A stretch of 6,148 nt of DNA from Enterobacteriaceae bacterium UBA3516 (GTDB lineage: Bacteria; Pseudomonadota; Gammaproteobacteria; Enterobacterales; Enterobacteriaceae). The notes under the pieces were generated by a model. The model saw only the letters and a program-made list of their open reading frames with translations. It was not told the origin of the DNA and made no database searches. The first letter of the stretch is position 1. Each line of letters begins with the position of its first letter. Position numbers and translations under genes: made by a program. Below are positions 1 through 5,749 of the stretch, piece by piece. The stretch covers positions 1 to 6,148 of the forward strand of contig DFPL01000231.1 of assembly GCA_002377245.1 (NCBI GenBank), read 5' to 3'.

Positions 1-74
1 GCATGGATATGAGCCACGCCATCAGAGACTTGTTTTCTTACACGTTTACGTGCACGAATTGGTGCCTTTGCCAT
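1..74 (-). CDS. rpsK: 30S ribosomal protein S11, N-terminal fragment (cut by window edge)
   Basis: The ATG at 74 opens a frame that stays open to the window edge and reads MAKAPIRARKRVRKQVSDGV followed by AHIH, which is the basic N-terminus of bacterial S11. Only 24 of roughly 129 codons are present; the cut is the window end, not a mutation. S11 binds 16S rRNA on the 30S platform near the mRNA exit channel. The gene follows rpsM after a 16-base gap that holds a GGGGTGA Shine-Dalgarno, the usual arrangement of the alpha operon (rpsM-rpsK-rpsD-rpoA-rplQ). The rest of that operon is expected just beyond position 1 but cannot be seen. Identification is firm from the N-terminus plus position, although too short for domain analysis. 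Confidence 0.95.
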   Translation of the reverse strand, partial: MAKAPIRARKRVRKQVSDGVAHIH

Positions 75-90
75 TATTCAATCACCCCGA

Positions 91-447
91 TTATTTCTTG
101 ATCGGTTTGCGCGGACCCTTACGGGTACGTGCGTTGGTCTTGGTACGCTGACCGCGAACCGGGAGACCACGACGATGACGCAAACCGCGATAGCAACCAA
201 GGTCCATAAGGCGCTTGATGCTCATGCTAACTTCACGGCGCAGATCACCTTCAACGACAAATTTGGCAACTTCGTCACGCAGCGTGTCGATTTGTTCTTC
301 AGACAGCTCACTGATCTTAACATTCTCAGCGATACCCGCAGAAGCCAGGATGGCTTTAGAACGGGTCTTGCCGACGCCATAGATCGAAGTTAATGCGATC
401 ACAGCATGTTTCTGATCAGGAATGTTAATGCCTGCTATACGGGCCAC
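91..447 (-). CDS. rpsM: 30S ribosomal protein S13
   Basis: The product is a 118-residue protein, the same length as enterobacterial S13. It starts (V/M)ARIAGINIPD, has the early GVGKTRS segment (24-30) and ends in a basic tail containing KTNARTRKGP (103-112), the family signature. S13 sits in the 30S head, forms intersubunit bridges to the 50S subunit, and its tail contacts P-site tRNA. The start codon is GTG at 445-447, which I prefer because AGGAG lies 8 bases upstream and the mature N-terminus ARIAGINI follows directly. It is the first gene of the alpha operon. Its start is embedded in the S4-binding pseudoknot, so its translation, and by coupling that of downstream genes, should be repressed by S4. 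Compared with E. coli as I recall it, Q12, S36, N42, E51 and V73 differ; all are mild. Identification is secure. Confidence 0.98.
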   Translation of the reverse strand: MARIAGINIPDQKHAVIALTSIYGVGKTRSKAILASAGIAENVKISELSEEQIDTLRDEVAKFVVEGDLRREVSMSIKRLMDLGCYRGLRHRRGLPVRGQRTKTNARTRKGPRKPIKK

Positions 448-530
448 TATGCACTCCTATAATTTCACTTGCACGCACCATGCTGAAAAGCCCGTTTTCA
501 GGATACTCAAATGGAAACGTACAGACATAC
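420..530 (-). promoter_or_regulatory. Alpha operon mRNA leader: S4 repressor pseudoknot (Alpha_RBS type)
   Basis: Reading the minus strand, a 7-bp hairpin CTGAAAA/TTTTCAG (501-495 with 489-483) has loop CGGGC. It is flanked by an outer stem: CCAT (514-511) with ATGG (481-478), and GTACG (522-518) with CGTGC (475-471), including one G-U pair. The hairpin-loop stretch ACGGGC (495-490) is complementary to GCCCGT (444-439), just after the rpsM GTG start, so a pseudoknot spanning the ribosome binding site can form. This matches the E. coli alpha leader, where S4 binds the pseudoknot and traps the 30S subunit in an inactive complex (known for that system). Conservation of the pairing is seen; S4 binding here is inferred. 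Limits are approximate. Confidence 0.9.
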
Positions 531-563
531 AAAAGATTGGCTGGCTAATCTAGCCAGCTCAAC
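531..563 (-). terminator. Intrinsic terminator/attenuator at the end of the spc operon
   Basis: Thirty bases after the rpmJ stop, the minus strand carries a perfect 8-bp inverted repeat GCTGGCTA/TAGCCAGC (558-551 with 547-540) with loop GAT. The stem can be extended by GTTG (563-560) pairing with CAAT (539-536), G-U included, leaving A559 bulged. CTTTT (535-531) follows. The form is that of a factor-independent terminator, but the T tract is only four bases, so partial readthrough into rpsM-rpsK is likely. That fits the partial transcriptional linkage of spc and alpha operons known in E. coli. It overlaps the predicted alpha promoter. Confidence 0.8.
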
Positions 564-575
564 CCAACTTTGCAA
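547..575 (-). promoter_or_regulatory. Predicted sigma-70 promoter of the alpha operon
   Basis: The minus strand has TTGCAA (575-570) and TAGATT (552-547) separated by exactly 17 bases; each matches the sigma-70 consensus at four of six positions. An AT-rich run lies just upstream (about 576-593) and could act as an UP-like element. Initiation would fall near 539-541, giving a leader of roughly 93 bases before the rpsM GTG. The layout corresponds to the known E. coli alpha promoter between rpmJ and rpsM. The -10 box lies in the loop region of the spc terminator hairpin. Start site and strength are inferred. Confidence 0.78.
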
Positions 576-593
576 GAAAAATATGCGAAATAA

Positions 594-740
<147 letters not shown>

Positions 741-2072
741 TTAACGGCCGTAGCCTTTCAGGTTCGCCTTCTTCAATGCAGACTCGTACTGACTCGACAT
801 CATCAGAGTTTGCACTTGAGCCATAAAGTCCATAATCACGACGACAACAATAAGTAATGAGGTTCCACCGAAGTAGAACGGCACTTTCATTGCATCACGC
901 ATGAACTCCGGGATCAGGCAAATAAAAGTAATATAGAGCGCACCAACCAAAGTCAGGCGGGTCATTACTTTATCGATATACTTCGCCGTTTGCTCTCCCG
1001 GACGAATTCCTGGTACAAATGCACCGGACTTCTTCAGGTTATCTGCTGTTTCACGCGGGTTGAAGACCAACGCCGTGTAGAAGAAACAGAAGAATATGAT
1101 TGCAGACGCATAGAGTAACACATAAAGCGGTTGTCCAGGCTGCAAATACAGCGAAATTGTTGTCAGCCAGTTCCAACCGGTACCGCCCCCGAACCATGAC
1201 GCGATGGTCGCCGGGAACAGAATAATACTGGAAGCGAAAATTGCCGGGATAACCCCTGCCATATTCACTTTCAGCGGCAAATGTGTGCTCTGTGCAGCAT
1301 ACACACGACGACCCTGCTGACGTTTAGCGTAGTTCACCACAATGCGGCGTTGACCACGTTCCACGAAGACAACAAAGAACGTCACTGCAAATACTAATAC
1401 TGCAACCAACAGCAACAGGAGGAAGTGCAGGTCGCCTTGACGCGCTTGCTCGATAGTGTGGGCAATGGCTGGCGGGAGTCCCGCAACGATACCAGCGAAG
1501 ATAATAATCGAGATACCGTTACCGATACCACGTTCAGTGATCTGTTCGCCGAGCCACATCAGGAACATAGTTCCTGTAACCAGACTAACAACAGCGGTGA
1601 AATAGAATGCAAAGCCTGGATTCATAACCAGACCTTGCATACCAGGCATATTCGGTAAACCGGTAGCAATACCGATTGACTGGAATATCGCCAGCACCAG
1701 AGTACCGTAGCGGGTGTACTGACTAATCTTACGACGTCCGGACTCCCCTTCTTTCTTCAACTCTGCCAACGCCGGATGAACGACGGTCAGCAGCTGGATG
1801 ATAATTGATGCCGAGATATACGGCATAATACCCAGAGCGAAGATAGAAGCACGGCTGAGTGCACCACCAGAGAACATGTTAAACATTTCAATGATGGTGC
1901 CTCGCTGTTGCTCAAGCAGTTTGGCAAGTACAGCGGCATCAATACCAGGGATCGGAATAAAAGAGCCAATACGGAACACAATAAGCGCACCGATTACAAA
2001 CAACAGTCTGCGTTTCAGCTCGCCTAAGCCACCTTTGGCACTTTGAAAATCTAATCCCGGTTGTTTAGCCAT
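741..2072 (-). CDS. secY: Protein translocase subunit SecY
   Basis: This 443-residue integral membrane protein is the central channel of the SecYEG translocon, which moves unfolded secretory proteins across, and membrane proteins into, the inner membrane with SecA or the ribosome. The start MAKQPGLDFQSAKGGLGELK is the enterobacterial N-terminus. About ten hydrophobic segments are visible: near 22-40, 75-96, 122-140, 153-174, 184-204, 216-237, 270-292, 313-335, 372-390 and 400-418. The plug region follows the first periplasmic loop (about 57-74, FNMFSGGALS). The cytosolic loop at 238-268 (ERGQRRIVV) and the one at 339-368 carry SecA/ribosome contacts, including conserved Arg357 in PGIRPGE. Only A101, L105, M150 and L219 appear to differ from E. 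coli. It starts 7 bases after rplO, with GAGGAA inside the end of rplO, so translation is probably coupled. Confidence 0.99.
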   Translation of the reverse strand: MAKQPGLDFQSAKGGLGELKRRLLFVIGALIVFRIGSFIPIPGIDAAVLAKLLEQQRGTIIEMFNMFSGGALSRASIFALGIMPYISASIIIQLLTVVHPALAELKKEGESGRRKISQYTRYGTLVLAIFQSIGIATGLPNMPGMQGLVMNPGFAFYFTAVVSLVTGTMFLMWLGEQITERGIGNGISIIIFAGIVAGLPPAIAHTIEQARQGDLHFLLLLLVAVLVFAVTFFVVFVERGQRRIVVNYAKRQQGRRVYAAQSTHLPLKVNMAGVIPAIFASSIILFPATIASWFGGGTGWNWLTTISLYLQPGQPLYVLLYASAIIFFCFFYTALVFNPRETADNLKKSGAFVPGIRPGEQTAKYIDKVMTRLTLVGALYITFICLIPEFMRDAMKVPFYFGGTSLLIVVVVIMDFMAQVQTLMMSSQYESALKKANLKGYGR

Positions 2073-2079
2073 CTGCTAC

Positions 2080-2514
2080 TTATTCCTCGATTTTACCGCC
2101 AGCAGCTTCGATAGCAGCACGAGCACCTTTAGTAACACGCAGGCCACGAACAGTTACCGGAGTAGAAACTTCACCAGCCAGGATCACTTTCGCGAACTCA
2201 ATCTGAATACCGATAATGTTTGCTGCTTTCAGCGTGTTCAGGTCAACTACGTCGCCTTCTACGTGAGCCAGATCAGACAGACGAACTTCAGCTGTGATCA
2301 TTGCTTTGCGCGAAGTAAAACCGAATTTCGGCAGACGACGGTACAGAGGCATCTGACCACCCTCGAAACCGCGACGTACGCCACCGCCAGAACGAGAGTT
2401 CTGACCTTTGTGACCACGACCACCGGTTTTACCGAGACCGGAACCGATACCACGACCCAGGCGTTTGCCCGCTTTTTTAGAGCCTTCGGCCGGAGACAGA
2501 GTATTTAAACGCAT
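2080..2514 (-). CDS. rplO: 50S ribosomal protein L15
   Basis: The 144-residue product matches L15 in length and sequence. The extended Gly/Arg/Lys-rich N-terminal arm (12-55, with RLGRGIGSGLGKTGGRGHKG and SGGGVRRGFEGGQMPL) threads into 23S rRNA, and the globular C-terminal half ends in the family pattern VTKGARAAIEAAGGKIEE (127-144). L15 is a late-assembly protein of the large subunit. Start ATG at 2514 is 3 bases after the rpmD stop and uses GAGGAG within the last rpmD codons, a coupled arrangement. Substitutions versus remembered E. coli sequence (N39, M72, H84, D88, S117) are scattered and unremarkable. Confidence 0.98.
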   Translation of the reverse strand: MRLNTLSPAEGSKKAGKRLGRGIGSGLGKTGGRGHKGQNSRSGGGVRRGFEGGQMPLYRRLPKFGFTSRKAMITAEVRLSDLAHVEGDVVDLNTLKAANIIGIQIEFAKVILAGEVSTPVTVRGLRVTKGARAAIEAAGGKIEE

Positions 2515-2517
2515 CTC

Positions 2518-2697
2518 TTACTCCTCAACTTTAACCATGTAGGAAACCGCGTTGACCATACCACGAACAGCAGGAGTATCCTCGCGTTCTACGGTGTGAC
2601 CAATACGACGCAGACCCAGGCCAAGCAGCGTTGCCTTGTGTTTCGGCAGACGACCGATTGCACTGCGGGTTTGAGTAATTTTAATAGTCTTTGCCAT
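2518..2697 (-). CDS. rpmD: 50S ribosomal protein L30
   Basis: A 59-codon frame runs from ATG at 2695-2697 to TAA at 2518-2520. It begins MAKTIKITQTRSAIGRLPKH, continues through LLGLGLRRIGHTVERED and ends MVNAVSYMVKVEE, the full length of enterobacterial L30. It is a small single-domain protein on the back of the large subunit that contacts 23S rRNA. The gene is tightly packed: 3 bases after rpsE and 3 bases before rplO, with its Shine-Dalgarno (GGGGAAA) inside the final codons of rpsE. Three conservative differences from E. coli K-12 as I recall it (V43, V47 and Y52 in place of I, I, F) help show that the source is a relative and not K-12. It is short enough to escape simple ORF filters. Confidence 0.97.
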   Translation of the reverse strand: MAKTIKITQTRSAIGRLPKHKATLLGLGLRRIGHTVEREDTPAVRGMVNAVSYMVKVEE

Positions 2698-2700
2698 GGT

Positions 2701-3204
2701 TTATTTCCCCAGAATTTCTTCAACGGATTTACCACGCTTGGCAGCGACCATTTCTGGAGAATTCATATTTTCCAGGCCATCAATAGTTGCACGAACCACG
2801 TTAATCGGGTTGGTGGAACCATATGCTTTGGCCAGAACGTTATGAACCCCAGCGACTTCCAGGACGGCGCGCATTGCACCACCGGCGATAATACCGGTAC
2901 CTTCAGAAGCCGGCTGCATGAAGACACGAGAACCCGTGTGAACACCTTTAACAGGGTGTTGCAGGGTGCCGTGGTTCAGCGCGACATTAATCATATTGCG
3001 ACGGGCTTTTTCCATCGCTTTCTGGATCGCTGCTGGAACTTCACGCGCTTTACCGTAACCAAAACCAACGCGACCGTTACCATCGCCAACAACAGTCAGA
3101 GCTGTGAAGGAGAAAATACGACCACCTTTTACGGTTTTAGATACGCGGTTAACCGCGATCAGCTTTTCCTGCAGTTCGCCAGCCTGTTTTTCGATGTGAG
3201 CCAT
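2701..3204 (-). CDS. rpsE: 30S ribosomal protein S5
   Basis: The 167-residue product equals E. coli S5 in length. The N-terminal double-stranded-RNA-binding-like domain (about 10-75) contains VNRVSKTVKGGR and GDGNGRVGFGYGKA; the C-terminal domain carries GTGIIAGGAMRAVLE (102-116). S5 lies at the 30S neck near the decoding site and mRNA entry, and affects accuracy. The loop residues altered in classical spectinomycin-resistant mutants (R20, V21, S22 and neighbours, counting the initiator Met) are wild type, so no such resistance is predicted from this gene. His78 replaces the Asn I recall for E. coli. Start ATG at 3204 follows rplR by 14 bases with AGAGGTG as Shine-Dalgarno. Confidence 0.99.
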   Translation of the reverse strand: MAHIEKQAGELQEKLIAVNRVSKTVKGGRIFSFTALTVVGDGNGRVGFGYGKAREVPAAIQKAMEKARRNMINVALNHGTLQHPVKGVHTGSRVFMQPASEGTGIIAGGAMRAVLEVAGVHNVLAKAYGSTNPINVVRATIDGLENMNSPEMVAAKRGKSVEEILGK

Positions 3205-3218
3205 CTTACACCTCTACC

Positions 3219-3572
3219 TTAGAACTGAAGGCCAGCTTCACGGGCAGCATCTGCCAGTGCCTGGACACGACCATGATATTGGAACCCGGAACGGTCAAAG
3301 GACACGACTTTGATGCCTTTTTCCAGAGCGCGTTCAGCAACAACTTTACCAACAGCTGCAGCAGCGTCTTTGTTACCGGTGTACTTCAATTGTTCAGTGA
3401 TAGCTTTTTCTACAGTAGAAGCAGCTACCAGAACTTCAGAACCATTCGGTGCAATTACCTGTGCGTAAATATGACGCGGGGTACGATGTACCACCAGGCG
3501 AGTTGCACCCAGCTCCTGGAGCTTGCGGCGTGCGCGGGTCGCACGACGGATACGAGCAGATTTCTTATCCAT
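3219..3572 (-). CDS. rplR: 50S ribosomal protein L18
   Basis: The 117-residue protein has the strongly basic L18 N-terminus (MDKKSARIRRATRARRKLQE), the LVVHRTPRHIYAQVI strand and the C-terminal FDRSGFQYHGRVQALADAAREAGLQF pattern of the family. L18 binds 5S rRNA together with L5 (rplE) and L25 and helps dock it in the central protuberance. The 9-base gap from rplF includes AAGG overlapping the rplF stop (TAAGG), so ribosomes ending on rplF probably reinitiate here. T59, V77 and V89 appear to differ from E. coli. No anomaly is visible. Confidence 0.98.
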   Translation of the reverse strand: MDKKSARIRRATRARRKLQELGATRLVVHRTPRHIYAQVIAPNGSEVLVAASTVEKAITEQLKYTGNKDAAAAVGKVVAERALEKGIKVVSFDRSGFQYHGRVQALADAAREAGLQF

Positions 3573-3581
3573 AGTGTTACC

Positions 3582-4115
3582 TTACTTCTTCTTAGCCTCT
3601 TTGGTACGCACGACTTCGTCGGCGTAACGAACACCCTTGCCTTTATAAGGCTCAGGACGACGGTAGGCGCGCAGATCAGCTGCAACCTGGCCGATCAGCT
3701 GTTTATCAGCGCCTTTCAGCACGATTTCAGTCTGAGTCGGACATTCAGCAGTGATACCGGCTGGCAGCTGATGCTCAACAGGGTGTGAGAAGCCCAGAGA
3801 CAGGCCTACTGCATTCCCTTTGATCGCTGCACGGTAACCTACACCAACCAGCTGAAGCTTTTTAGTGAAGCCTTCGGTAACACCAACAACCATTGAGTTC
3901 AGCAGGGCACGCGCGGTACCAGCCTGAGCCCATCCATCCACGAAACCATCACGTGGACCGAAGGTCAGAGCGTTGTCTGCATGATTAACTTCAACAGCAT
4001 CGTTGAGGGTACGAGTCAGCTCGCCATTTTTACCTTTGATCGTAATAACCTGACCGTTGATTTTTACATCAACGCCGGCAGGAATAACGACCGGTGCTTT
4101 AGCAACACGAGACAT
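3582..4115 (-). CDS. rplF: 50S ribosomal protein L6
   Basis: The 177-residue product is full-length L6. Two tandem repeated alpha/beta domains (about 1-82 and 83-177) are expected, and the second ends with the family signature PEPYKGKGVRY (154-164) followed by a basic tail TKEAKKK. L6 lies near the sarcin-ricin loop and the L7/L12 stalk base and is needed for late 50S assembly and factor binding. A strong GGAGG Shine-Dalgarno sits within the 12-base gap after rpsH. It is one of the more divergent proteins here relative to E. coli from memory: I11, N44, A49, F58, V59, V77, I98, A102-V103-G104, E114 and L140. All are at tolerant positions and the gene is intact. Confidence 0.98.
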   Translation of the reverse strand: MSRVAKAPVVIPAGVDVKINGQVITIKGKNGELTRTLNDAVEVNHADNALTFGPRDGFVDGWAQAGTARALLNSMVVGVTEGFTKKLQLVGVGYRAAIKGNAVGLSLGFSHPVEHQLPAGITAECPTQTEIVLKGADKQLIGQVAADLRAYRRPEPYKGKGVRYADEVVRTKEAKKK

Positions 4116-4127
4116 TCTTTCCTCCGA

Positions 4128-4520
4128 TTAGGCTACGTAGCAGATAATTTCGCCACCAAGACCAGCTTGGCGCGCTGCACGATCAGTCATAACACCTTTA
4201 GAGGTAGAAACAACTGCGATACCCAGACCAGCCATAACTTTAGGCAGCTCATCTTTTTTCTTATAGATGCGCAGGCCTGGGCGGCTGACACGCTGAATGC
4301 TTTCTACAACAGCTTTACCCTGGAAGTACTTAAGAGTTACTTCCAGTTCCGGCTTGGTGTCGCCTTCAACTTTAAAATCTTCGATAAAACCTTCATCCTT
4401 CAGCACGTTGGCAATAGCCAATTTCAGCTTGGAGGAAGGCATAGTGACCGCAGCTTTGTTCGCGGCCTGACCGTTACGGATACGGGTCAGCATATCCGCG
4501 ATCGGATCTTGCATGCTCAT
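4128..4520 (-). CDS. rpsH: 30S ribosomal protein S8 (autogenous repressor of the spc operon)
   Basis: The 130-residue protein begins MSMQDPIADMLTRIRNGQAA and has the S8 signature STSKGVMTDRAAR (105-117) and C-terminal LGGEIICYVA. S8 nucleates assembly of the 16S rRNA central domain. In E. coli, surplus S8 binds a mimic of that site in the spc mRNA at the rplE start and represses translation; the matching hairpin is present in this window at 5387-5418. The C-terminal RNA-binding region is unchanged. L34, D42, V61 and K88 are conservative differences from E. coli as remembered. Start ATG at 4520 follows GGGAG by 10 bases; the next in-frame ATG, two codons in, is less likely because mature S8 begins SMQDP. 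Confidence 0.99.
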   Translation of the reverse strand: MSMQDPIADMLTRIRNGQAANKAAVTMPSSKLKLAIANVLKDEGFIEDFKVEGDTKPELEVTLKYFQGKAVVESIQRVSRPGLRIYKKKDELPKVMAGLGIAVVSTSKGVMTDRAARQAGLGGEIICYVA

Positions 4521-4550
4521 CTGTCTTTACTCCCGTGATTCAATTGGTAA

Positions 4551-4856
4551 TTACCAGCTAGCCTTTTTCAAGCCAGGTACTTCACCGCGCATGGCGGCTT
4601 CACGCAGCTTAATACGGCTCAACCCGAACTTGCCCACATAACCATGTGGACGACCTGTTTGACGGCAGCGGTTACGCTGACGAGACGGGCTGGAATCACG
4701 CGGCAGAGTTTGCAGCTTGAGAACTGCGTTCCAACGATCTTCGTCGGAAGCGTTCACATCAGAGATGATCGCTTTCAGTTCAGCGCGTTTAGCGAAGAAT
4801 TTATCAGCTAAAGCTACGCGCTTTACTTCGCGTGCTTTCATTGATTGCTTAGCCAT
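4551..4856 (-). CDS. rpsN: 30S ribosomal protein S14 (long, zinc-independent type)
   Basis: The 101-residue product has the long (C-) S14 length. It starts MAKQSMKAREVKRVALADKF, includes LPRDSSPSRQRNRCRQTGRP (51-70) and ends with the KFGLSRIKxREAAMRGE pattern and GLKKASW. Only Cys64 is present, so there is no zinc ribbon. S14 is a late-assembling 30S head protein next to S3 and S10. The segment after Pro70-His71 reads G-Y-V-G-K, where I recall G-F-L-R-K in E. coli; L84 and V93 also differ, making the C-terminal third the most altered part. The frame is intact through the invariant C-terminus. The gene follows rplE by 14 bases, with TAAGG overlapping the rplE stop and a second GGTAGGG stretch as Shine-Dalgarno. 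Confidence 0.98.
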   Translation of the reverse strand: MAKQSMKAREVKRVALADKFFAKRAELKAIISDVNASDEDRWNAVLKLQTLPRDSSPSRQRNRCRQTGRPHGYVGKFGLSRIKLREAAMRGEVPGLKKASW

Positions 4857-4870
4857 TCAGTAACCCTACC

Positions 4871-5410
4871 TTACTTGCGGAACGGGAAGTCAAAGGCAGC
4901 CAGCAGAGCACGGCCTTCTTCATCAGATTTCGCAGTAGTGGTAATGGTAATATCCAAACCACGCACGCGGTCGACTTTATCGTAGTCGATTTCTGGGAAG
5001 ATGATCTGCTCACGGACACCCATGCTGTAGTTACCACGACCGTCGAAAGACTTAGCGGACAAGCCACGGAAGTCACGGATACGTGGAACAGCAATAGTGA
5101 TCAGGCGCTCAAGGAACTCCCACATGCGTTCGCCACGCAGAGTTACTTTACAGCCGATCGGATAGCCCTGACGGATTTTGAAGCCTGCAACAGATTTGCG
5201 TGCTTTGGTGATCAGCGGTTTTTGACCGGAGATTGCTGTCAGATCAGCTGCTGCGTTATCCAGCAGTTTCTTGTCAGCGATCGCTTCACCAACACCCATG
5301 TTCAGGGTGATCTTCTCGACCCGAGGGACTTGCATGACAGAATTGTAGTTAAACTCAGTCATGAGTTTACCAACTACTTCGTCTTTGTAGTAATCATGCA
5401 GTTTCGCCAT
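4871..5410 (-). CDS. rplE: 50S ribosomal protein L5
   Basis: The 179-residue protein matches L5: MAKLHDYYKDEVVGKLMTEF, the VPRVEKITLNMGVGEA strand (28-43), ISGQKPLITKARKSVAGFK (60-78), which includes the family signature, and the C-terminal ITTTAKSDEEGRALLAAFDF. L5 binds 5S rRNA with L18, sits in the central protuberance and contacts P-site tRNA. Its start codon lies inside the S8-binding hairpin, so it is the main control point of the spc operon: repression here spreads to downstream genes by coupling and, in E. coli, to upstream genes by retroregulation. G14, T58 and L100 appear to differ from E. coli. The Shine-Dalgarno GGAG (5421-5418) runs into the base of the hairpin stem. Confidence 0.99.
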   Translation of the reverse strand: MAKLHDYYKDEVVGKLMTEFNYNSVMQVPRVEKITLNMGVGEAIADKKLLDNAAADLTAISGQKPLITKARKSVAGFKIRQGYPIGCKVTLRGERMWEFLERLITIAVPRIRDFRGLSAKSFDGRGNYSMGVREQIIFPEIDYDKVDRVRGLDITITTTAKSDEEGRALLAAFDFPFRK

Positions 5411-5418
5411 CGTACTAC
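5387..5418 (-). promoter_or_regulatory. S8 translational repressor binding hairpin on spc mRNA
   Basis: On the minus strand GTAGTA (5418-5413) pairs with TACTAC (5392-5387), enclosing the rplE ATG (5410-5408) and first codons; GC bases on either side of the GAAAC loop region can close an upper stem. The 5' end of the stem overlaps the last G of the GGAG Shine-Dalgarno. The sequence agrees with the E. coli spc S8 site that mimics helix 21 of 16S rRNA (known from that system). The stem is seen directly; S8 binding in this organism is inferred from near identity and from an intact rpsH downstream. Confidence 0.88.
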
Positions 5419-5424
5419 TCCAAA

Positions 5425-5739
5425 TTACTTGATAGTTTCGCTGTTAGACTTGAAGAAACGCACTTTTTTGCCGTCTTCGAATCTAAAGCCTACACGGTCA
5501 GCCTTACCGGTTGCCGCATTGAAGATTGCAACGTTAGAAACCTGAATTGCAGCTTCTTTTTCAACGATGCCACCCGGTTGATTCAGAGCCGGTACAGGCT
5601 TCTGATGTTTTTTAACCAGGTTGATACCTTCAACAACAAGCTTGCCGGAAGACAAGACATTCTTAACTTTACCGCGCTTACCTTTATCTTTACCGGTAAG
5701 AACAATAACTTCGTCATCACGACGGATTTTCGCTGCCAT
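5425..5739 (-). CDS. rplX: 50S ribosomal protein L24
   Basis: The product is 104 residues, the usual length. The KOW motif covers about residues 6-35 (RRDDEVIVLTGKDKGKRGKV), followed by VEGINLVKKHQKPVP and a C-terminal extension ending KVRFFKSNSETIK. L24 initiates 50S assembly on domain I of 23S rRNA and lies near the exit-tunnel rim. Only L34 and V35 (V and I in remembered E. coli) differ. The AAGGAG Shine-Dalgarno overlaps the rplN stop (TAAGGAG), giving a 10-base gap and probable coupling to rplN. Confidence 0.99.
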   Translation of the reverse strand: MAAKIRRDDEVIVLTGKDKGKRGKVKNVLSSGKLVVEGINLVKKHQKPVPALNQPGGIVEKEAAIQVSNVAIFNAATGKADRVGFRFEDGKKVRFFKSNSETIK

Positions 5740-5749
5740 GATTCGCTCC

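Noticed and set aside
483..501. CTGAAAA/TTTTCAG hairpin as a second terminator
   Set aside because: The stem is A/T-rich and no T tract follows it. Its position and loop complementarity to the rpsM start fit the S4 pseudoknot instead.
2596..3222. Plus-strand open frame of 208 codons
   Set aside because: It lies antisense to rpsE and part of rpmD, which are certain genes. Its product is rich in Thr, Asn, Phe and Cys with no recognisable domain, as expected from the complement of a codon-biased gene, and I see no convincing ribosome binding site.
3273..3788. Plus-strand open frame of 171 codons
   Set aside because: It is antisense to rplR and part of rplF, with no motif or initiation signal. 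Long antisense frames are common opposite genes that avoid rare codons.
3981..4538. Plus-strand open frame of 185 codons
   Set aside because: It is antisense across the rplF-rpsH junction and all of rpsH. Composition is typical of a shadow frame and it matches no family I know.
4551..4856. Possible frameshift in rpsN at the Y-V-G segment
   Set aside because: The reading frame continues without interruption into the conserved KFGLSRIK and GLKKASW motifs and total length is the normal 101 residues, so the change is substitution and not a shift.
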